Shown here: positions 38,085-47,270 of the stretch, in pieces
How the letters are laid out: every line of letters begins with the position of its first letter
Position numbering within the stretch: position 1 is the stretch's first letter
DNA from: Metabacillus crassostreae
Lineage (GTDB): Bacteria; Bacillota; Bacilli; Bacillales; Bacillaceae
Assembly (NCBI RefSeq): GCF_016908395.1
Contig: NZ_JAFBDU010000002.1
Location: 773,607 to 837,606 of the forward strand
DNA: 64,000 nucleotides
Direction of reading: 5' to 3'
Notes under the pieces: model-generated
The model's input: only the letters and a program-made list of their open reading frames with translations
The model's database searches: none
Told to the model about the DNA's origin: nothing
Program-made: the position numbers and the translations under genes

Positions 38085-38873
38085 TTAGAAAGCCCTTTCA
38101 TTGTTGTTTTTTCTATATGCACTTGGTGTCACTCCCTCCATTTCTTTGAATATCTTGATGAAATACTTAGCCGTTTTATAACCTGATTCTTCCGCAATAT
38201 CATAGATTGGAAGATTTGTAGTAATCAATAGTTCTTTTGCTCTTTGGATTCTTCGTCTTGTTACATATTCGCTAAAAGTTAGCTTTACATGCTCCTTAAA
38301 TAGCACACTTAAATAGCTGGGGTTTAAATGAACATGATCTGCCACTTCTTTTTGAGTGATTTCATTTTTTAAAGAATTATTAATGTATTCAATGGCCTCT
38401 CTTATCGGTTCTGGATTAGAAGGATTTTTTGAATACAAATCAACAAGCTTTTTATCTACCACTTTTTCAATCATTCCAGCCTGCTCTTGTTTAGCAACAG
38501 AGTGTTCAGCACTCTCGACTGCCTCAATTAATACTTTTTTACTTATTGGCTTTAGTAAATAATTGGTAACACCTAACCGAAGAGCTTCTTGTGCATATTC
38601 AAACTCTGAGTATGCCGAAATAACGATGATAACTGGATTAATATCTTGTTCTTTTGCTGCTTTTAGTAATTGTAAACCAGTAATCTCAGGCATCCTAATA
38701 TCAGTGATTAAGATATGCACTTTTTGCTTTTGCATAAATTCAATGGCTTCTTCACCATTAGCAGCTGTATAAATGTCATATTTCCCATTTGACCATGTAT
38801 CTAAAGTCTTTTTTAACCCCTGCCGTGTTCTTGGTTCATCATCTACTATTAGCATTGTCTTTGTATTCACCAT
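38085..38873 (-). CDS. Response regulator, short YesN type
   Basis: 262 residues. Receiver domain with IVDDE and phospho-Asp58 in ILITDIRMP, Lys in YLLKPISKK, then a short linker of about 40 residues and an AraC domain (QKEVADHVHLNPSYLSVLFKE, GYKTAKYFIKIFKE). It lacks the long middle region of the other three YesN proteins here. The ATG at 38873 has GGGGAGGA 7-9 bases upstream; an ATG six codons earlier would overlap that site. It overlaps the kinase gene by 35 bp. Likely target: the ABC operon downstream. Confidence 0.92.
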   Translation of the reverse strand: MVNTKTMLIVDDEPRTRQGLKKTLDTWSNGKYDIYTAANGEEAIEFMQKQKVHILITDIRMPEITGLQLLKAAKEQDINPVIIVISAYSEFEYAQEALRLGVTNYLLKPISKKVLIEAVESAEHSVAKQEQAGMIEKVVDKKLVDLYSKNPSNPEPIREAIEYINNSLKNEITQKEVADHVHLNPSYLSVLFKEHVKLTFSEYVTRRRIQRAKELLITTNLPIYDIAEESGYKTAKYFIKIFKEMEGVTPSAYRKNNNERAF

Positions 38874-40620
38874 CGTTTTCTTCCTCCCCATTCACAGGTA
38901 TCACAAAAGAAACAACTGTTCCTTTGCCTTCATCACTAATTATGGTAAGTCCCTTATTTAAGCGATCTTTATAGTATAATTCTAGGCGTTTGTGTACATT
39001 CGAAATGGCCATACCATTGCCTTTGTTTATTGACGTGATTCCTCCTGATTGTATCGAGTTTCTAATAGATTCTAGCTTTTCTTTAGGAATTCCAGGACCA
39101 TCGTCTTCCACAAGTATTTGCAAATACTCGGTATCTATTTGTTCTATGGAAACAGTAACCATACAAGGCTTTAATGTGTTACCTGCACCATGTAGAACAG
39201 CATTTTCAACAATTGGTTGAATCAATAATTTCGGTATCTTAACATTCTCTAACTCTGATAAAACCCTAAGATTCCACTGTAAATGGTCACCAAATCTCAT
39301 TTTCATAATCTCCATGTAATTCTCGATATGGTGAATTTCTTCTTTAATTGTTACCCAATCACCATCACTTTGCTTTGTGATGGTATAGCGGAATAAATCA
39401 GACATTGCAATAACAAACTCTGCTAGCTCTTCTTCATCTTTATCTTCTAATGCCCATTTTAAAGCATCTAATGTATTAAAGAGGAAATGAGGATTAATCT
39501 GAGCTTGAAGTGCTTTTAGTTCACTACGGCTTCGAGTAATTTCCTTTTGATAGACCATTTGTATTAAATGATTCGTTTCTTTAACAAGCTGATTATACGT
39601 ACTATTTAATTCGTTTATTTCATTAATGGTTGTCACACTGGGATTCATAGATAAAGAACCTGTGCTAGCTTGTTGCATGGTTCTAGTTAATTTCAGGATT
39701 GGACTTGTAATAAAGGTTGATAAAAAGAGTGAACAGATCGAGAAGATAATAAATCCGATAATACCAGAGATAATAATCCCAGCCTTCAACACACTAACTC
39801 CTTCTGTAAGTGCTTTGATTGGAGTTAAAATCATAATTGTCCAACCAGTTTCATTCGATGTTTGATTTGTCACCATATATTCTTCATTGTCTAATGTAAC
39901 AGTTGGTGAAGTATTACTAATGATTGGTTGAATAGATTCTTGATAGTTTGATAAGATTGGCTTTTGGTTATTATCTAACAAAATAGAATATTGATTATAA
40001 TTGTTTTCTTCTGTTTCATCTGCAAATTCAAAATAACTTCGATATATACTAATTAGAAGATATCCACCATTAGCATAGCCATGACTCATAAGATTCACCC
40101 GTCTCAGTGCCAATATGTTATCTGAATTACGTGGATCATCACCTATCCAAACCAATCCACCATTTTCTCTATTAGCCTGACGAATCCATTTACTATCAAT
40201 TCTGGAAAACAAGCTTGCATTATCTAGTGGTAGTAAACGATTCAAATCATCTGTATATAACTCAAATGAAAATATTCCATCTGTATTGGCCTGAATTGTG
40301 TTAACAATTCCATCTATTTGTTGTCGCTCAGAGAAGCTTATTTCTTCTCCCTCATACCCCTTTGTTAAAACTCGTTGAATATTATAATTGGTCATCACTA
40401 GTTTAGAGGCTGTGCTAATTTGTTTATATAAAGATTCTAATCTGCCATTTGCTTCAACTGCTGTTTGATTTATTTGTTTATCTGCGTTATCTTTTAGCAG
40501 CGTTGATACTTTATTAAAAGTTAGTAAGCTTACTATTAATAACACTACTGCCATAACAACTAAAAAAACGACTAGGATTTGGTTTCTTAGTGTGTTCCAT
40601 CTTTGGAGTTTTTTGAGCAT
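38839..40620 (-). CDS. Sensor histidine kinase, YesM type
   Basis: 593 residues. Membrane segments at about 13-35 and 280-302 flank an extracellular sensor domain. Then HAMP, QAQINPHFLFN with phospho-acceptor His378, and HATPase boxes DDGPGIP and GNGMAISNV. AAGGG lies 10 bases before the ATG and a perfect cre lies 34 bp upstream. First gene of a likely five-gene unit through the permeases. Confidence 0.93.
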   Translation of the reverse strand: MLKKLQRWNTLRNQILVVFLVVMAVVLLIVSLLTFNKVSTLLKDNADKQINQTAVEANGRLESLYKQISTASKLVMTNYNIQRVLTKGYEGEEISFSERQQIDGIVNTIQANTDGIFSFELYTDDLNRLLPLDNASLFSRIDSKWIRQANRENGGLVWIGDDPRNSDNILALRRVNLMSHGYANGGYLLISIYRSYFEFADETEENNYNQYSILLDNNQKPILSNYQESIQPIISNTSPTVTLDNEEYMVTNQTSNETGWTIMILTPIKALTEGVSVLKAGIIISGIIGFIIFSICSLFLSTFITSPILKLTRTMQQASTGSLSMNPSVTTINEINELNSTYNQLVKETNHLIQMVYQKEITRSRSELKALQAQINPHFLFNTLDALKWALEDKDEEELAEFVIAMSDLFRYTITKQSDGDWVTIKEEIHHIENYMEIMKMRFGDHLQWNLRVLSELENVKIPKLLIQPIVENAVLHGAGNTLKPCMVTVSIEQIDTEYLQILVEDDGPGIPKEKLESIRNSIQSGGITSINKGNGMAISNVHKRLELYYKDRLNKGLTIISDEGKGTVVSFVIPVNGEEENDGEYKDNANSR

Positions 40621-40653
40621 GTTTGAAACACCCTTCTTATTTAGAAATAGCGA

Positions 40654-40668
40654 TTGGAAACGTTGTCA
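40654..40668 (-). promoter_or_regulatory. cre site before the kinase of the third ABC system
   Basis: TTGGAAACGTTGTCA fits WTGNAANCGNWNNCW at every position. It would place the whole sensor-transporter unit under CcpA. Confidence 0.75.
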
Positions 40669-40824
40669 TTTATTGAATGATATCGGTTTTAGGACTCCTT
40701 CTACTATTATATTGCTAGTAGGATTTTTTTCTACTGTCTTTGTATAGTAAGTAAACGATTAAACCTTTTACTTTGTTGAGAATATCTTAGTGTAAGGCTT
40801 TAATACAATTATACGTTAAATTTA

Positions 40825-40962
40825 GTTCGTTTCATTGCGCTCCAGACACTTGCTTTCCGCGGGGAGGAAGTCGAGCCTCCTCGGCTTCGCCTGTGGGGTC
40901 TAGACCTTTCCTCTACACCCGCAGGAGTCAAGTGTCTTCCGCTTCATTCCACTATGGTTTTT
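40825..40962 (+). repeat. Dispersed repeat, core-only copy D
   Basis: About 138 bp matching the GC-rich core of copies A and F (GTTCGTTTCATTGCGCTCCAGACA ... CACCCGCAGGAGTCAAGTGTC in parts). The terminal GGGACATAA ends and the hairpin are missing. Confidence 0.85.
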
Positions 40963-41245
40963 AAACCTAGTTTAATAATAACAACCTCTTGAAGGGCTCT
41001 TTATGAAAGAGTTCTTACTACTAAAATAGTAATTTTTTTAGAAAATAGTCTTATCTTAAAACTTATAGAAGTCTATTCTAAGTAAACAAGTTAATAGGTT
41101 GTATACCTTAAATCCTTCAATAAATACAGCTAATTTACTATAGTAGCCAATGCAAATGAAAGTGTAAGCATGAGAAGTGGATGATATTAAATATAGATAT
41201 TGCTCTATAATTGGAGGATTTTAATTCAAATCTAGCTGAGAGCAC
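40963..41245. other. Intergenic region after the NodB deacetylase gene
   Basis: AT-rich. No gene, RNA or clear terminator seen. Confidence 0.45.
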
Positions 41246-41878
41246 TTAAATAGGGTTTTTAGAAAGTTTTAATAGTTCACTTACAGTTACAAATTGATAG
41301 CCTTGTAGGGTTAATTCTGAAACTAGTTTACTTACTGCTTCGATTGTTTGTGAGCGGTCTCCATAGCCATCATGGAAAATTAAGATGCTACCGTTCTTCA
41401 CACATTCTCTGGATTTTGCAAGAATATGATCAATACCAGGTTGTTCCCAGTCTCGAGCTTCTAAATTTAAGGCACCTATCATAGGAGGATATCCCTTATT
41501 AGAGATGCTTGATATTGTATCTTCGTTATAATCAAGGTAAGGTGGACGAAAAACAACGGGTTTTTGACGGATAACTTTCTCAATACTTTTCTCGTTTAAC
41601 TCAATTTCCTCTAAACATTTTGCAGTACTTAGCATTGATAGGTTAGGGTGAGAAAATGTGTGATTTCCGATATCATGCCCTTGTTCTGCAACTTTTCTTA
41701 CAATCTCAGGATATTTAACTACTTCTTCACCAATCATGAAGAATGTTGCTTTACCTCTTACACTATGAAAAATCTCTAGTAATTGAGTTGTATAAATAGG
41801 ATCAGGTCCATCATCAAATGTAAAAGCTATAACCTTTTCCACCGTTGGGATTTCGTTAATTATCATATTTTCATTCAA
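41246..41878 (-). CDS. Polysaccharide deacetylase, NodB domain (carbohydrate esterase 4)
   Basis: About 210 residues, almost only the NodB domain. Motif 1 TFDDGPDP (two Asp), motif 2 HTFSHPN (metal His), motif 3 RPPYLDYNED, motif 4 region DWEQPG, motif 5 ILIFHDGYG. All catalytic and zinc residues are present. There is no signal peptide, unlike most Bacillus NodB proteins. Start is uncertain: I choose the TTG at 41878 with GGGGGA 8 bases upstream; a GTG at 41893 and an ATG at codon 10 are alternatives. The xylan genes upstream suggest a cytoplasmic deacetylase for acetylated oligosaccharides, but this is inference. Confidence 0.88.
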   Translation of the reverse strand: MNENMIINEIPTVEKVIAFTFDDGPDPIYTTQLLEIFHSVRGKATFFMIGEEVVKYPEIVRKVAEQGHDIGNHTFSHPNLSMLSTAKCLEEIELNEKSIEKVIRQKPVVFRPPYLDYNEDTISSISNKGYPPMIGALNLEARDWEQPGIDHILAKSRECVKNGSILIFHDGYGDRSQTIEAVSKLVSELTLQGYQFVTVSELLKLSKNPI

Positions 41879-41955
41879 CTGGCTATCCCCCACTTCTTTA
41901 TGTAGAGCTCTTTTCTGATGAATTGTTGTTTATGATACTCTAAGGAATCTAGCTT

Positions 41956-41987
41956 CAAGACACTTATCTTCTAAAACAAGTGTCTTG
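41956..41987 (-). terminator. Perfect hairpin after the acetylxylan esterase gene
   Basis: CAAGACACTT and AAGTGTCTTG form a 10-pair stem 14 bp past the gene stop. The following minus-strand bases are not T-rich, so it may be an mRNA end protector or weak terminator. Confidence 0.5.
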
Positions 41988-42000
41988 ATTGTAACTCATG

Positions 42001-42657
42001 TTAAGAGCGATTCCAGTTAAAACCAATTTCTTTTAAAAATGCTCTAGTTAAAACCATATGTCCAGCAGCAGTTGGGTGAACTCGGTCCCATGCCAACGTT
42101 GCTGAATAAAGCTCTTTTAAAACGACATTAAATGCAGCCTGAGTATCGACAAATAAACAGTTGGTTTCTTCTGCAATTTTCTTGACCACTTGTCCATATT
42201 GATCCATTTTCTGACGCATTTTATCCTGCTCATTGCTTTCCAGATAAAATGGAGTCATTAACACCATTTCTTTCACCTGTGGCTTTGTTTCCACAACAAG
42301 CTTTCTAAGAGTAACTTCATATTCGTCAATTAACACATGCCAATCTTTTATGAAAGGTGTATCAAATTGGCGCCACACATCATTAATACCAATCATTACT
42401 ACTAACCAATCAGGCTTTTGATTCACCACATCTTCCTGCCATCTGTTTTCTAGATCTCGAACAGTATGACCACCAATCCCTTTATTCACAACTCTGATAC
42501 CGAATTCAGGATAAACGGCTTGCAAAAGTGCATCGATATATGAAACATACCCTTTGCCAAGAGCTTGAAATAAGCCCTCTCCTTCTGGTTTAGCTCTTTC
42601 ACAATCTGTTATTGAGTCTCCAATGAACAACAATTTCTGTCCTTGCTCAAGCTTCAT
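42001..42657 (-). CDS. axe2: Acetylxylan esterase of the SGNH family, Axe2 type
   Basis: 218 residues. Block I FIGDSITDC with the nucleophile Ser15, block II NKGIGGHTVRDL, block III GINDVW, and block V WDRVHPTAAGH with the Asp and His of the triad. From memory it is close over its full length to Axe2 of Geobacillus stearothermophilus, which removes acetyl groups from xylo-oligosaccharides in the cell. ATG at 42657 has GGGGGT 6-7 bases upstream; the frame is open 41 codons further but without a site. It follows the GH8 gene by 88 bp. Confidence 0.93.
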   Translation of the reverse strand: MKLEQGQKLLFIGDSITDCERAKPEGEGLFQALGKGYVSYIDALLQAVYPEFGIRVVNKGIGGHTVRDLENRWQEDVVNQKPDWLVVMIGINDVWRQFDTPFIKDWHVLIDEYEVTLRKLVVETKPQVKEMVLMTPFYLESNEQDKMRQKMDQYGQVVKKIAEETNCLFVDTQAAFNVVLKELYSATLAWDRVHPTAAGHMVLTRAFLKEIGFNWNRS

Positions 42658-42745
42658 CTTTTTACCCCCTGAACTTTCGCCAAAATGTATAGATATTGGA
42701 AGCCCAAAAGTATAGACAACTTGTTTGGCTTCCAATTCATTATTA

Positions 42746-43900
42746 TTAATCTTTTGGCATCCATATTTTAAAGTGACCACTTAAAGCTAGTATACTAAAA
42801 AAATAGAGACAATTATCATAATATCTTCTGTTTCCCGTACGCATTGGAGTGTTCCATAGTAGTTCTACCCATTTTAACCGGTTTGGACCATCTGCTGCTA
42901 ACGAAGCCATGGCGTTTGTTGCAAGTAAACCCACAGGATGCAGAGATTTTTCATCAAATGGTTCACCATTAACCTTATAACGACGATAATCTTCAGGCTC
43001 TTTATCTGCAAAGAAATTTTGAAGTTTATTCGCTATTTCTGTTTCAGAGGTATCTCCTCTAAACCATTCAAAATCAAGACCAATATTCACCGCAACACGA
43101 TAGGAATCACTATAAAAATGCCCAAAACCATTTTCATCATTCGGCGTTCCATCATAATAAGCATATTCAGGAGCAAGACCTGTTTGTGGATGGCAGCTAA
43201 TTTTTATATAGTTTCGGCTAGCAGCACTTGCTTCTTTCCAAAACTCTCGATCTTCCTCATAAGCCCACAATGCAAATAATTCATAGAAATGTGGTAAATG
43301 ATACGATGGATCTGTGAACTCACAATCTGGAATAAACTTAATTAACTTATTGTCTCTATTCCACATAGAATAGCCGTTTCCATCTTCTCCTTTATGAATA
43401 CAAGTTCTGAGAATATCTTTGGCTTGTGTTTTGTAGTTAAAGGGCTCAGCACCATCTCCCCATCGATGTGAGGCAAAAAATAAAGCTAATGCAAAATACT
43501 CTTCACCATCTGGAGCTGGTCCATATGCATTTTTTGTTCCATCAGGCTGACATGACCAAGCAAAATACCCAGCGTGCTCTCCTTCTGTCATATACATATT
43601 TTTCATTGTCCAGTTCCATAAGCAATCAAAAATATCTTTTTGGTTCATTTGTACAGCCATCATCATTCCATATGACATTCCTTCTGTTCGAACATCAAGA
43701 TTACCTGTATCAAGCATATAGCCAAAGTCATCATCAACTTGATGATAAATTCGAGTACTTTTGTTTCCGCTAAATAACTCTTCCCAATTAGCGTTAATTC
43801 TTCTAGTAATCTCCCCATCTGTTAATCCAATTTCTTTAAATAGATTTCGATATTTCCCTGTAAAAAAAGACCCCTCATTTGTTTTCGCTACTTCTTTCAT
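42746..43900 (-). CDS. Reducing-end xylose-releasing exo-oligoxylanase, GH8
   Basis: 384 residues, no signal peptide. DVRTEGMSYGMMMAVQ carries the family acid Glu73 (Glu70 of Rex from Bacillus halodurans). GHFYSDSYRVAVN contains the candidate base. GYFAWSCQPDGTKN and TGNRRYYDNCLYFF also match Rex closely, from memory. It cleaves one xylose from the reducing end of xylo-oligosaccharides of three or more units. GGAGGTGG lies before the ATG. It starts 26 bp after xylB, so the two are probably co-transcribed. Confidence 0.94.
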   Translation of the reverse strand: MKEVAKTNEGSFFTGKYRNLFKEIGLTDGEITRRINANWEELFSGNKSTRIYHQVDDDFGYMLDTGNLDVRTEGMSYGMMMAVQMNQKDIFDCLWNWTMKNMYMTEGEHAGYFAWSCQPDGTKNAYGPAPDGEEYFALALFFASHRWGDGAEPFNYKTQAKDILRTCIHKGEDGNGYSMWNRDNKLIKFIPDCEFTDPSYHLPHFYELFALWAYEEDREFWKEASAASRNYIKISCHPQTGLAPEYAYYDGTPNDENGFGHFYSDSYRVAVNIGLDFEWFRGDTSETEIANKLQNFFADKEPEDYRRYKVNGEPFDEKSLHPVGLLATNAMASLAADGPNRLKWVELLWNTPMRTGNRRYYDNCLYFFSILALSGHFKIWMPKD

Positions 43901-43926
43901 CAGCCACCTCCGCTAAAAAATCCCAA

Positions 43927-45432
43927 CTACTTTCTATATTCTCTTAACTGATCATTTAACTCTTTTGTTTGCGTATATACTTGCTGATAAATTTTAAATA
44001 GTTTTTTATATGCTTCAACATTTTCCTTAATAGGATAATAGGTTTTGGATGTTTGAATAAATTCTTGTGCACAATCCTTAAGTGAAGGATACCAGCCACA
44101 GCCATATGCCGCTAACATTGCCGCTCCCATTCCAGGTCCTTGTTCGCTTGCAAGCTTCTCTACTTTTGCGTTGAAAATATCTGCCTGCATTTGTAGCCAC
44201 GTTTCATTTTTAGCACCGCCACCGATCGAGATAATAGAATCGATTGTTTTACCACTATTTCTAAAAATCTCAATAGACTCATTTAATGAAAAAGTGATTC
44301 CCTCAAGAACAGAACGATCAAAGTGCTTTCGCTCATGAGCAGCATCAATGCCAATAAAGCTTCCACGTATCGATGAATCAGCATAAGGTGTTCTTTCTCC
44401 AACTATATAAGGTGTATATAATAACCCATTACTACCAGCCGCTACTTCATCAACACCCTCTAAAAATTGATCAAAATCTTCTTCTTTTGCTTTTGCAAAT
44501 GTATCTTTAAACCAGCTTAAGCTATAACCAGCAGCAAGTGTAACTCCCATTGTATAGTAAGCATTTTCTTCACCATGATTAAAGTAGTGAACCTTTCCTT
44601 CAAAATCAAGGTCATTTCGCTCTTCATAAGAAAGTACAACACCAGATGTTCCGATACTACATAGTGTTTTCCCTTCATTTAAAATACCAGAGCCAATAGC
44701 ACCACATGCATTGTCTGCACCACCAGCAAACACTTTTGTTTTATTAGATAACCCTGTTTCTTTTGCAAAATTGTCCGTAACCGTCCCAACAAAATCATGT
44801 GATTCTACTAATGGAGGGCAAAATCCAGTTGAAAGATCAAATAAATTTAAAATTTCTTGACTCCATTCACGCTTAGCGATATCCAATAACAATGTTCCTG
44901 CAGCATCTGAATATTCCATATGAATATGTCCTGTTATCCGATAACGAAGATAATCCTTTGGTAACATAAACAAGCTAGAACGTTCAAGAATTTCTGGCTC
45001 GTGCTTCTTCACCCAAAGAATTTTTGGTAAAGTAAAGCCTTCTAATGCAGGGTTTTTTGTTATCTCTAATAAACGTTGTTTACCAACAACATCATAAATC
45101 TCCTCGCATTGCGGTGTTGTTCGTGTGTCATTCCACAAAATAGCATTTCTAACAACTTGACCTTCATGATCAACTAAAACTAATCCATGCATTTGTCCTG
45201 AAAAACTAATGCCCTCGATGTCACTCACATCACCGTCAAAAACATCCATTAATTCAGCTAATCCAACAGTTGTTTTTTCCACCCATTCCTCTGGATTTTG
45301 TTCACTATAGCCTGATCTTTCAATAATTAACGGATATGATTTTGACACTTCATGGCAAACCTCACCATTTTGATTTACAAGCAATATTTTGACCGCACTC
45401 GTTCCTAGATCAACACCTATTACGTATTTCAT
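43927..45432 (-). CDS. xylB: Xylulokinase XylB
   Basis: 501 residues, FGGY kinase. N-terminal phosphate loop VIGVDLGTSAVKILLVN, substrate loop MHGLVLVD, second ATP part GGGAKNETWLQMQADIFN and PGMGAAMLAAYG. It phosphorylates D-xylulose to xylulose-5-phosphate. AAGGAG lies 9 bases before the ATG. It is 266 bp downstream of xylA with a repeat element in the gap. Confidence 0.96.
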   Translation of the reverse strand: MKYVIGVDLGTSAVKILLVNQNGEVCHEVSKSYPLIIERSGYSEQNPEEWVEKTTVGLAELMDVFDGDVSDIEGISFSGQMHGLVLVDHEGQVVRNAILWNDTRTTPQCEEIYDVVGKQRLLEITKNPALEGFTLPKILWVKKHEPEILERSSLFMLPKDYLRYRITGHIHMEYSDAAGTLLLDIAKREWSQEILNLFDLSTGFCPPLVESHDFVGTVTDNFAKETGLSNKTKVFAGGADNACGAIGSGILNEGKTLCSIGTSGVVLSYEERNDLDFEGKVHYFNHGEENAYYTMGVTLAAGYSLSWFKDTFAKAKEEDFDQFLEGVDEVAAGSNGLLYTPYIVGERTPYADSSIRGSFIGIDAAHERKHFDRSVLEGITFSLNESIEIFRNSGKTIDSIISIGGGAKNETWLQMQADIFNAKVEKLASEQGPGMGAAMLAAYGCGWYPSLKDCAQEFIQTSKTYYPIKENVEAYKKLFKIYQQVYTQTKELNDQLREYRK

Positions 45433-45542
45433 CTATCATTCTCCTTTTCTATGAAAATATGCTGGAGTAAAATACATCCAGCATACTTTGTATTATTTAA
45501 ATGGTTAAGCAATATTAAAGCTTTATGTTGATTATTAGAACT

Positions 45543-45675
45543 TTGTTGATTGTAGTGAAAGGCATGAGACTCCTGCGGGAGGAGCGAGTCCAGAGGAGAC
45601 CCCACAGGCGCTCAGCTTACGAGGAGGCTACCGGACCGCCCGCGGAAAGCGAATGCCTGTAACGGAAATCAACAA
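45543..45675 (-). repeat. Dispersed repeat, core-type copy E between xylA and xylB
   Basis: 133 bp with ends TTGTTGATT / AATCAACAA and a GC-rich core: GAGACTCCTGCGGGAGG, GAGACCCCACAGGCGC, CCGCGGAAAGCGAATGCC. It belongs to the same core family as copies A-F but has its own ends. It would form a strong structure in the xylAB transcript. Confidence 0.85.
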
Positions 45676-45698
45676 CAATGTTTAACAGCCGCAAATGA

Positions 45699-47030
45699 TT
45701 AAACTCTTGCACCTGAAAGAGTTTCTAATAAGTATTGATTTACTAATCCTTTAAGACGTTCAGTTCTACCAGATTGATTTTTGATTTCTGTTAATTGAAG
45801 AGCATATGCTTCTAGCTCGCGGAAATTCGTTTTTCCTTCAACAATATCTAATCCAATACCATTTGTATAGCTGCTATAGCGTTCCTCGATGAAGCCATCA
45901 AGAACTTTATCTTCAATTAATTTGTTTGCTACTTTTAATCCAATAGCAAATGCATCCATTCCAGCAATATGTGCATGGAAAAGATCTTCTGCGTCAAATG
46001 ATCCTCTTCTTACTTTTGCATCGAAATTCAAGCCACCTTTACCTAGGCCACCATTTTTCAAAATTTCATACATAGCTAAAGTGTTTGTGTATAAATCAGT
46101 TGGGAATTCATCTGTATCCCATCCAAGCAATGTGTCACCTTGGTTCGCATCAACTGAACCAAGCATTCCATTAATACGTGCTGTTCTTAATTCATGCTCA
46201 AATGTATGACCTGCTAATGTTGCATGGTTAGCTTCAATATTAAACTTAAAGTGATCCGTAAGATCATATTTTTGTAGGAATGCAAGACCTGTTGCTACAT
46301 CAAAATCATATTGGTGTTTAGTTGGCTCTTTTGGCTTTGGCTCAATTAAGAAAGGAACATTCAAGCCAATTTCCTTAGCATAATCTACTGCCATGTGGAA
46401 AAAGCGTGCTAAGTTATCTTGTTCAAGCTTCATATCTGTGTTTAGTAAAGTTTCATAACCTTCACGTCCACCCCAGAATACATAGTTCTCAGCACCAAGA
46501 TCTTTAGCTACTTCTAGTGCTTTTTTAACCTTTGCTGCAGAATAAGCAAATACATCTGCGTTTGAAGAAGTTGCTGCACCGTGTACATATCTTTGATTTG
46601 TAAACATATTGGCTGTATTCCAAAGCAATTTAACTTTGCTAGTTTTCATGTATTCTTTAATCATACCAACAATAACATCCTGATTTTCATTTGTTTCTTT
46701 TAAAGTACTTCCTTCTGGAGCAATATCAACATCATGAAACGCGAAGAATGGGACATTTAACTTTTCAAATAATTCAAATGCTGCTTCAACACGTGCTTTT
46801 GCTAGATCTAAACCTGATAAATGATTCCATGGACGAATTGCTGTACCAGCACCAAATGGATCAGAGCCATCTGCAGTGAATGTGTGCCAATAAGCAACTG
46901 AAAAACGTAAAAGCTCTTCCATTGTTTTACCGTTTATTTTTTCTTCAGGATTATAATATTTAAATGCAAAAGGATTTGTAGATGAAGCACCCTCGAAATT
47001 AATTTTATTTACTGTTTCAAAATATGCCAT
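45699..47030 (-). CDS. xylA: Xylose isomerase XylA
   Basis: 443 residues, TIM barrel. Metal and active-site segments: [10 protein letters not shown] (catalytic His), [44 protein letters not shown] and [17 protein letters not shown]. It converts xylose to xylulose. GGAGG lies 7 bases before the ATG. XylR operator, promoter and cre lie in the 120 bp upstream. Confidence 0.97.
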   Translation of the reverse strand: MAYFETVNKINFEGASSTNPFAFKYYNPEEKINGKTMEELLRFSVAYWHTFTADGSDPFGAGTAIRPWNHLSGLDLAKARVEAAFELFEKLNVPFFAFHDVDIAPEGSTLKETNENQDVIVGMIKEYMKTSKVKLLWNTANMFTNQRYVHGAATSSNADVFAYSAAKVKKALEVAKDLGAENYVFWGGREGYETLLNTDMKLEQDNLARFFHMAVDYAKEIGLNVPFLIEPKPKEPTKHQYDFDVATGLAFLQKYDLTDHFKFNIEANHATLAGHTFEHELRTARINGMLGSVDANQGDTLLGWDTDEFPTDLYTNTLAMYEILKNGGLGKGGLNFDAKVRRGSFDAEDLFHAHIAGMDAFAIGLKVANKLIEDKVLDGFIEERYSSYTNGIGLDIVEGKTNFRELEAYALQLTEIKNQSGRTERLKGLVNQYLLETLSGARV

Positions 47031-47074
47031 TGTTATTCCTCCAATTAGTAAGTTATTAGTTTAATATATCAATA

Positions 47075-47089
47075 ATGTAACTGCTTACA
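47075..47089 (-). promoter_or_regulatory. Probable cre in the xylA leader
   Basis: ATGTAACTGCTTACA fits the cre consensus except for T in place of the central C. It is a near-perfect palindrome between the -10 box and the xylA start. Confidence 0.55.
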
Positions 47090-47107
47090 ATACTATTATT
47101 TAATCAG

Positions 47108-47150
47108 ATTATAGCACCGTTCACTTAGTTTGTCTATCCAATAAACTAAG
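47108..47150 (-). promoter_or_regulatory. xylA promoter with overlapping XylR operator
   Basis: On the minus strand -35 TAGACA (47131-47136) and -10 TATAAT (47108-47113, with an upstream TG) are 17 bases apart. The operator CTTAGTTT-11-AAACTAAG (47124-47150) covers the -35. The half-sites are perfect and match the Bacillus XylR consensus. Confidence 0.88.
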
Positions 47151-47203
47151 TTATTTTGTGTTTTTTATTTTTACACTTTAGCATATATATATAATTAATT
47201 ACC

Positions 47204-47227
47204 TAACCCTCACAATAATGTGGGTTA
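47204..47227 (-). terminator. Hairpin after the GH52 gene, possible terminator
   Basis: TAACCC-CAC and GTG-GGGTTA pair around AATAAT, 44 bp past the GH52 stop. Only AT-rich sequence follows, so termination is uncertain. Confidence 0.4.
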
Positions 47228-47270
47228 CGTTCAGGTTAGGCATCTTCATAGATAACCTCTTAAACTTTTA

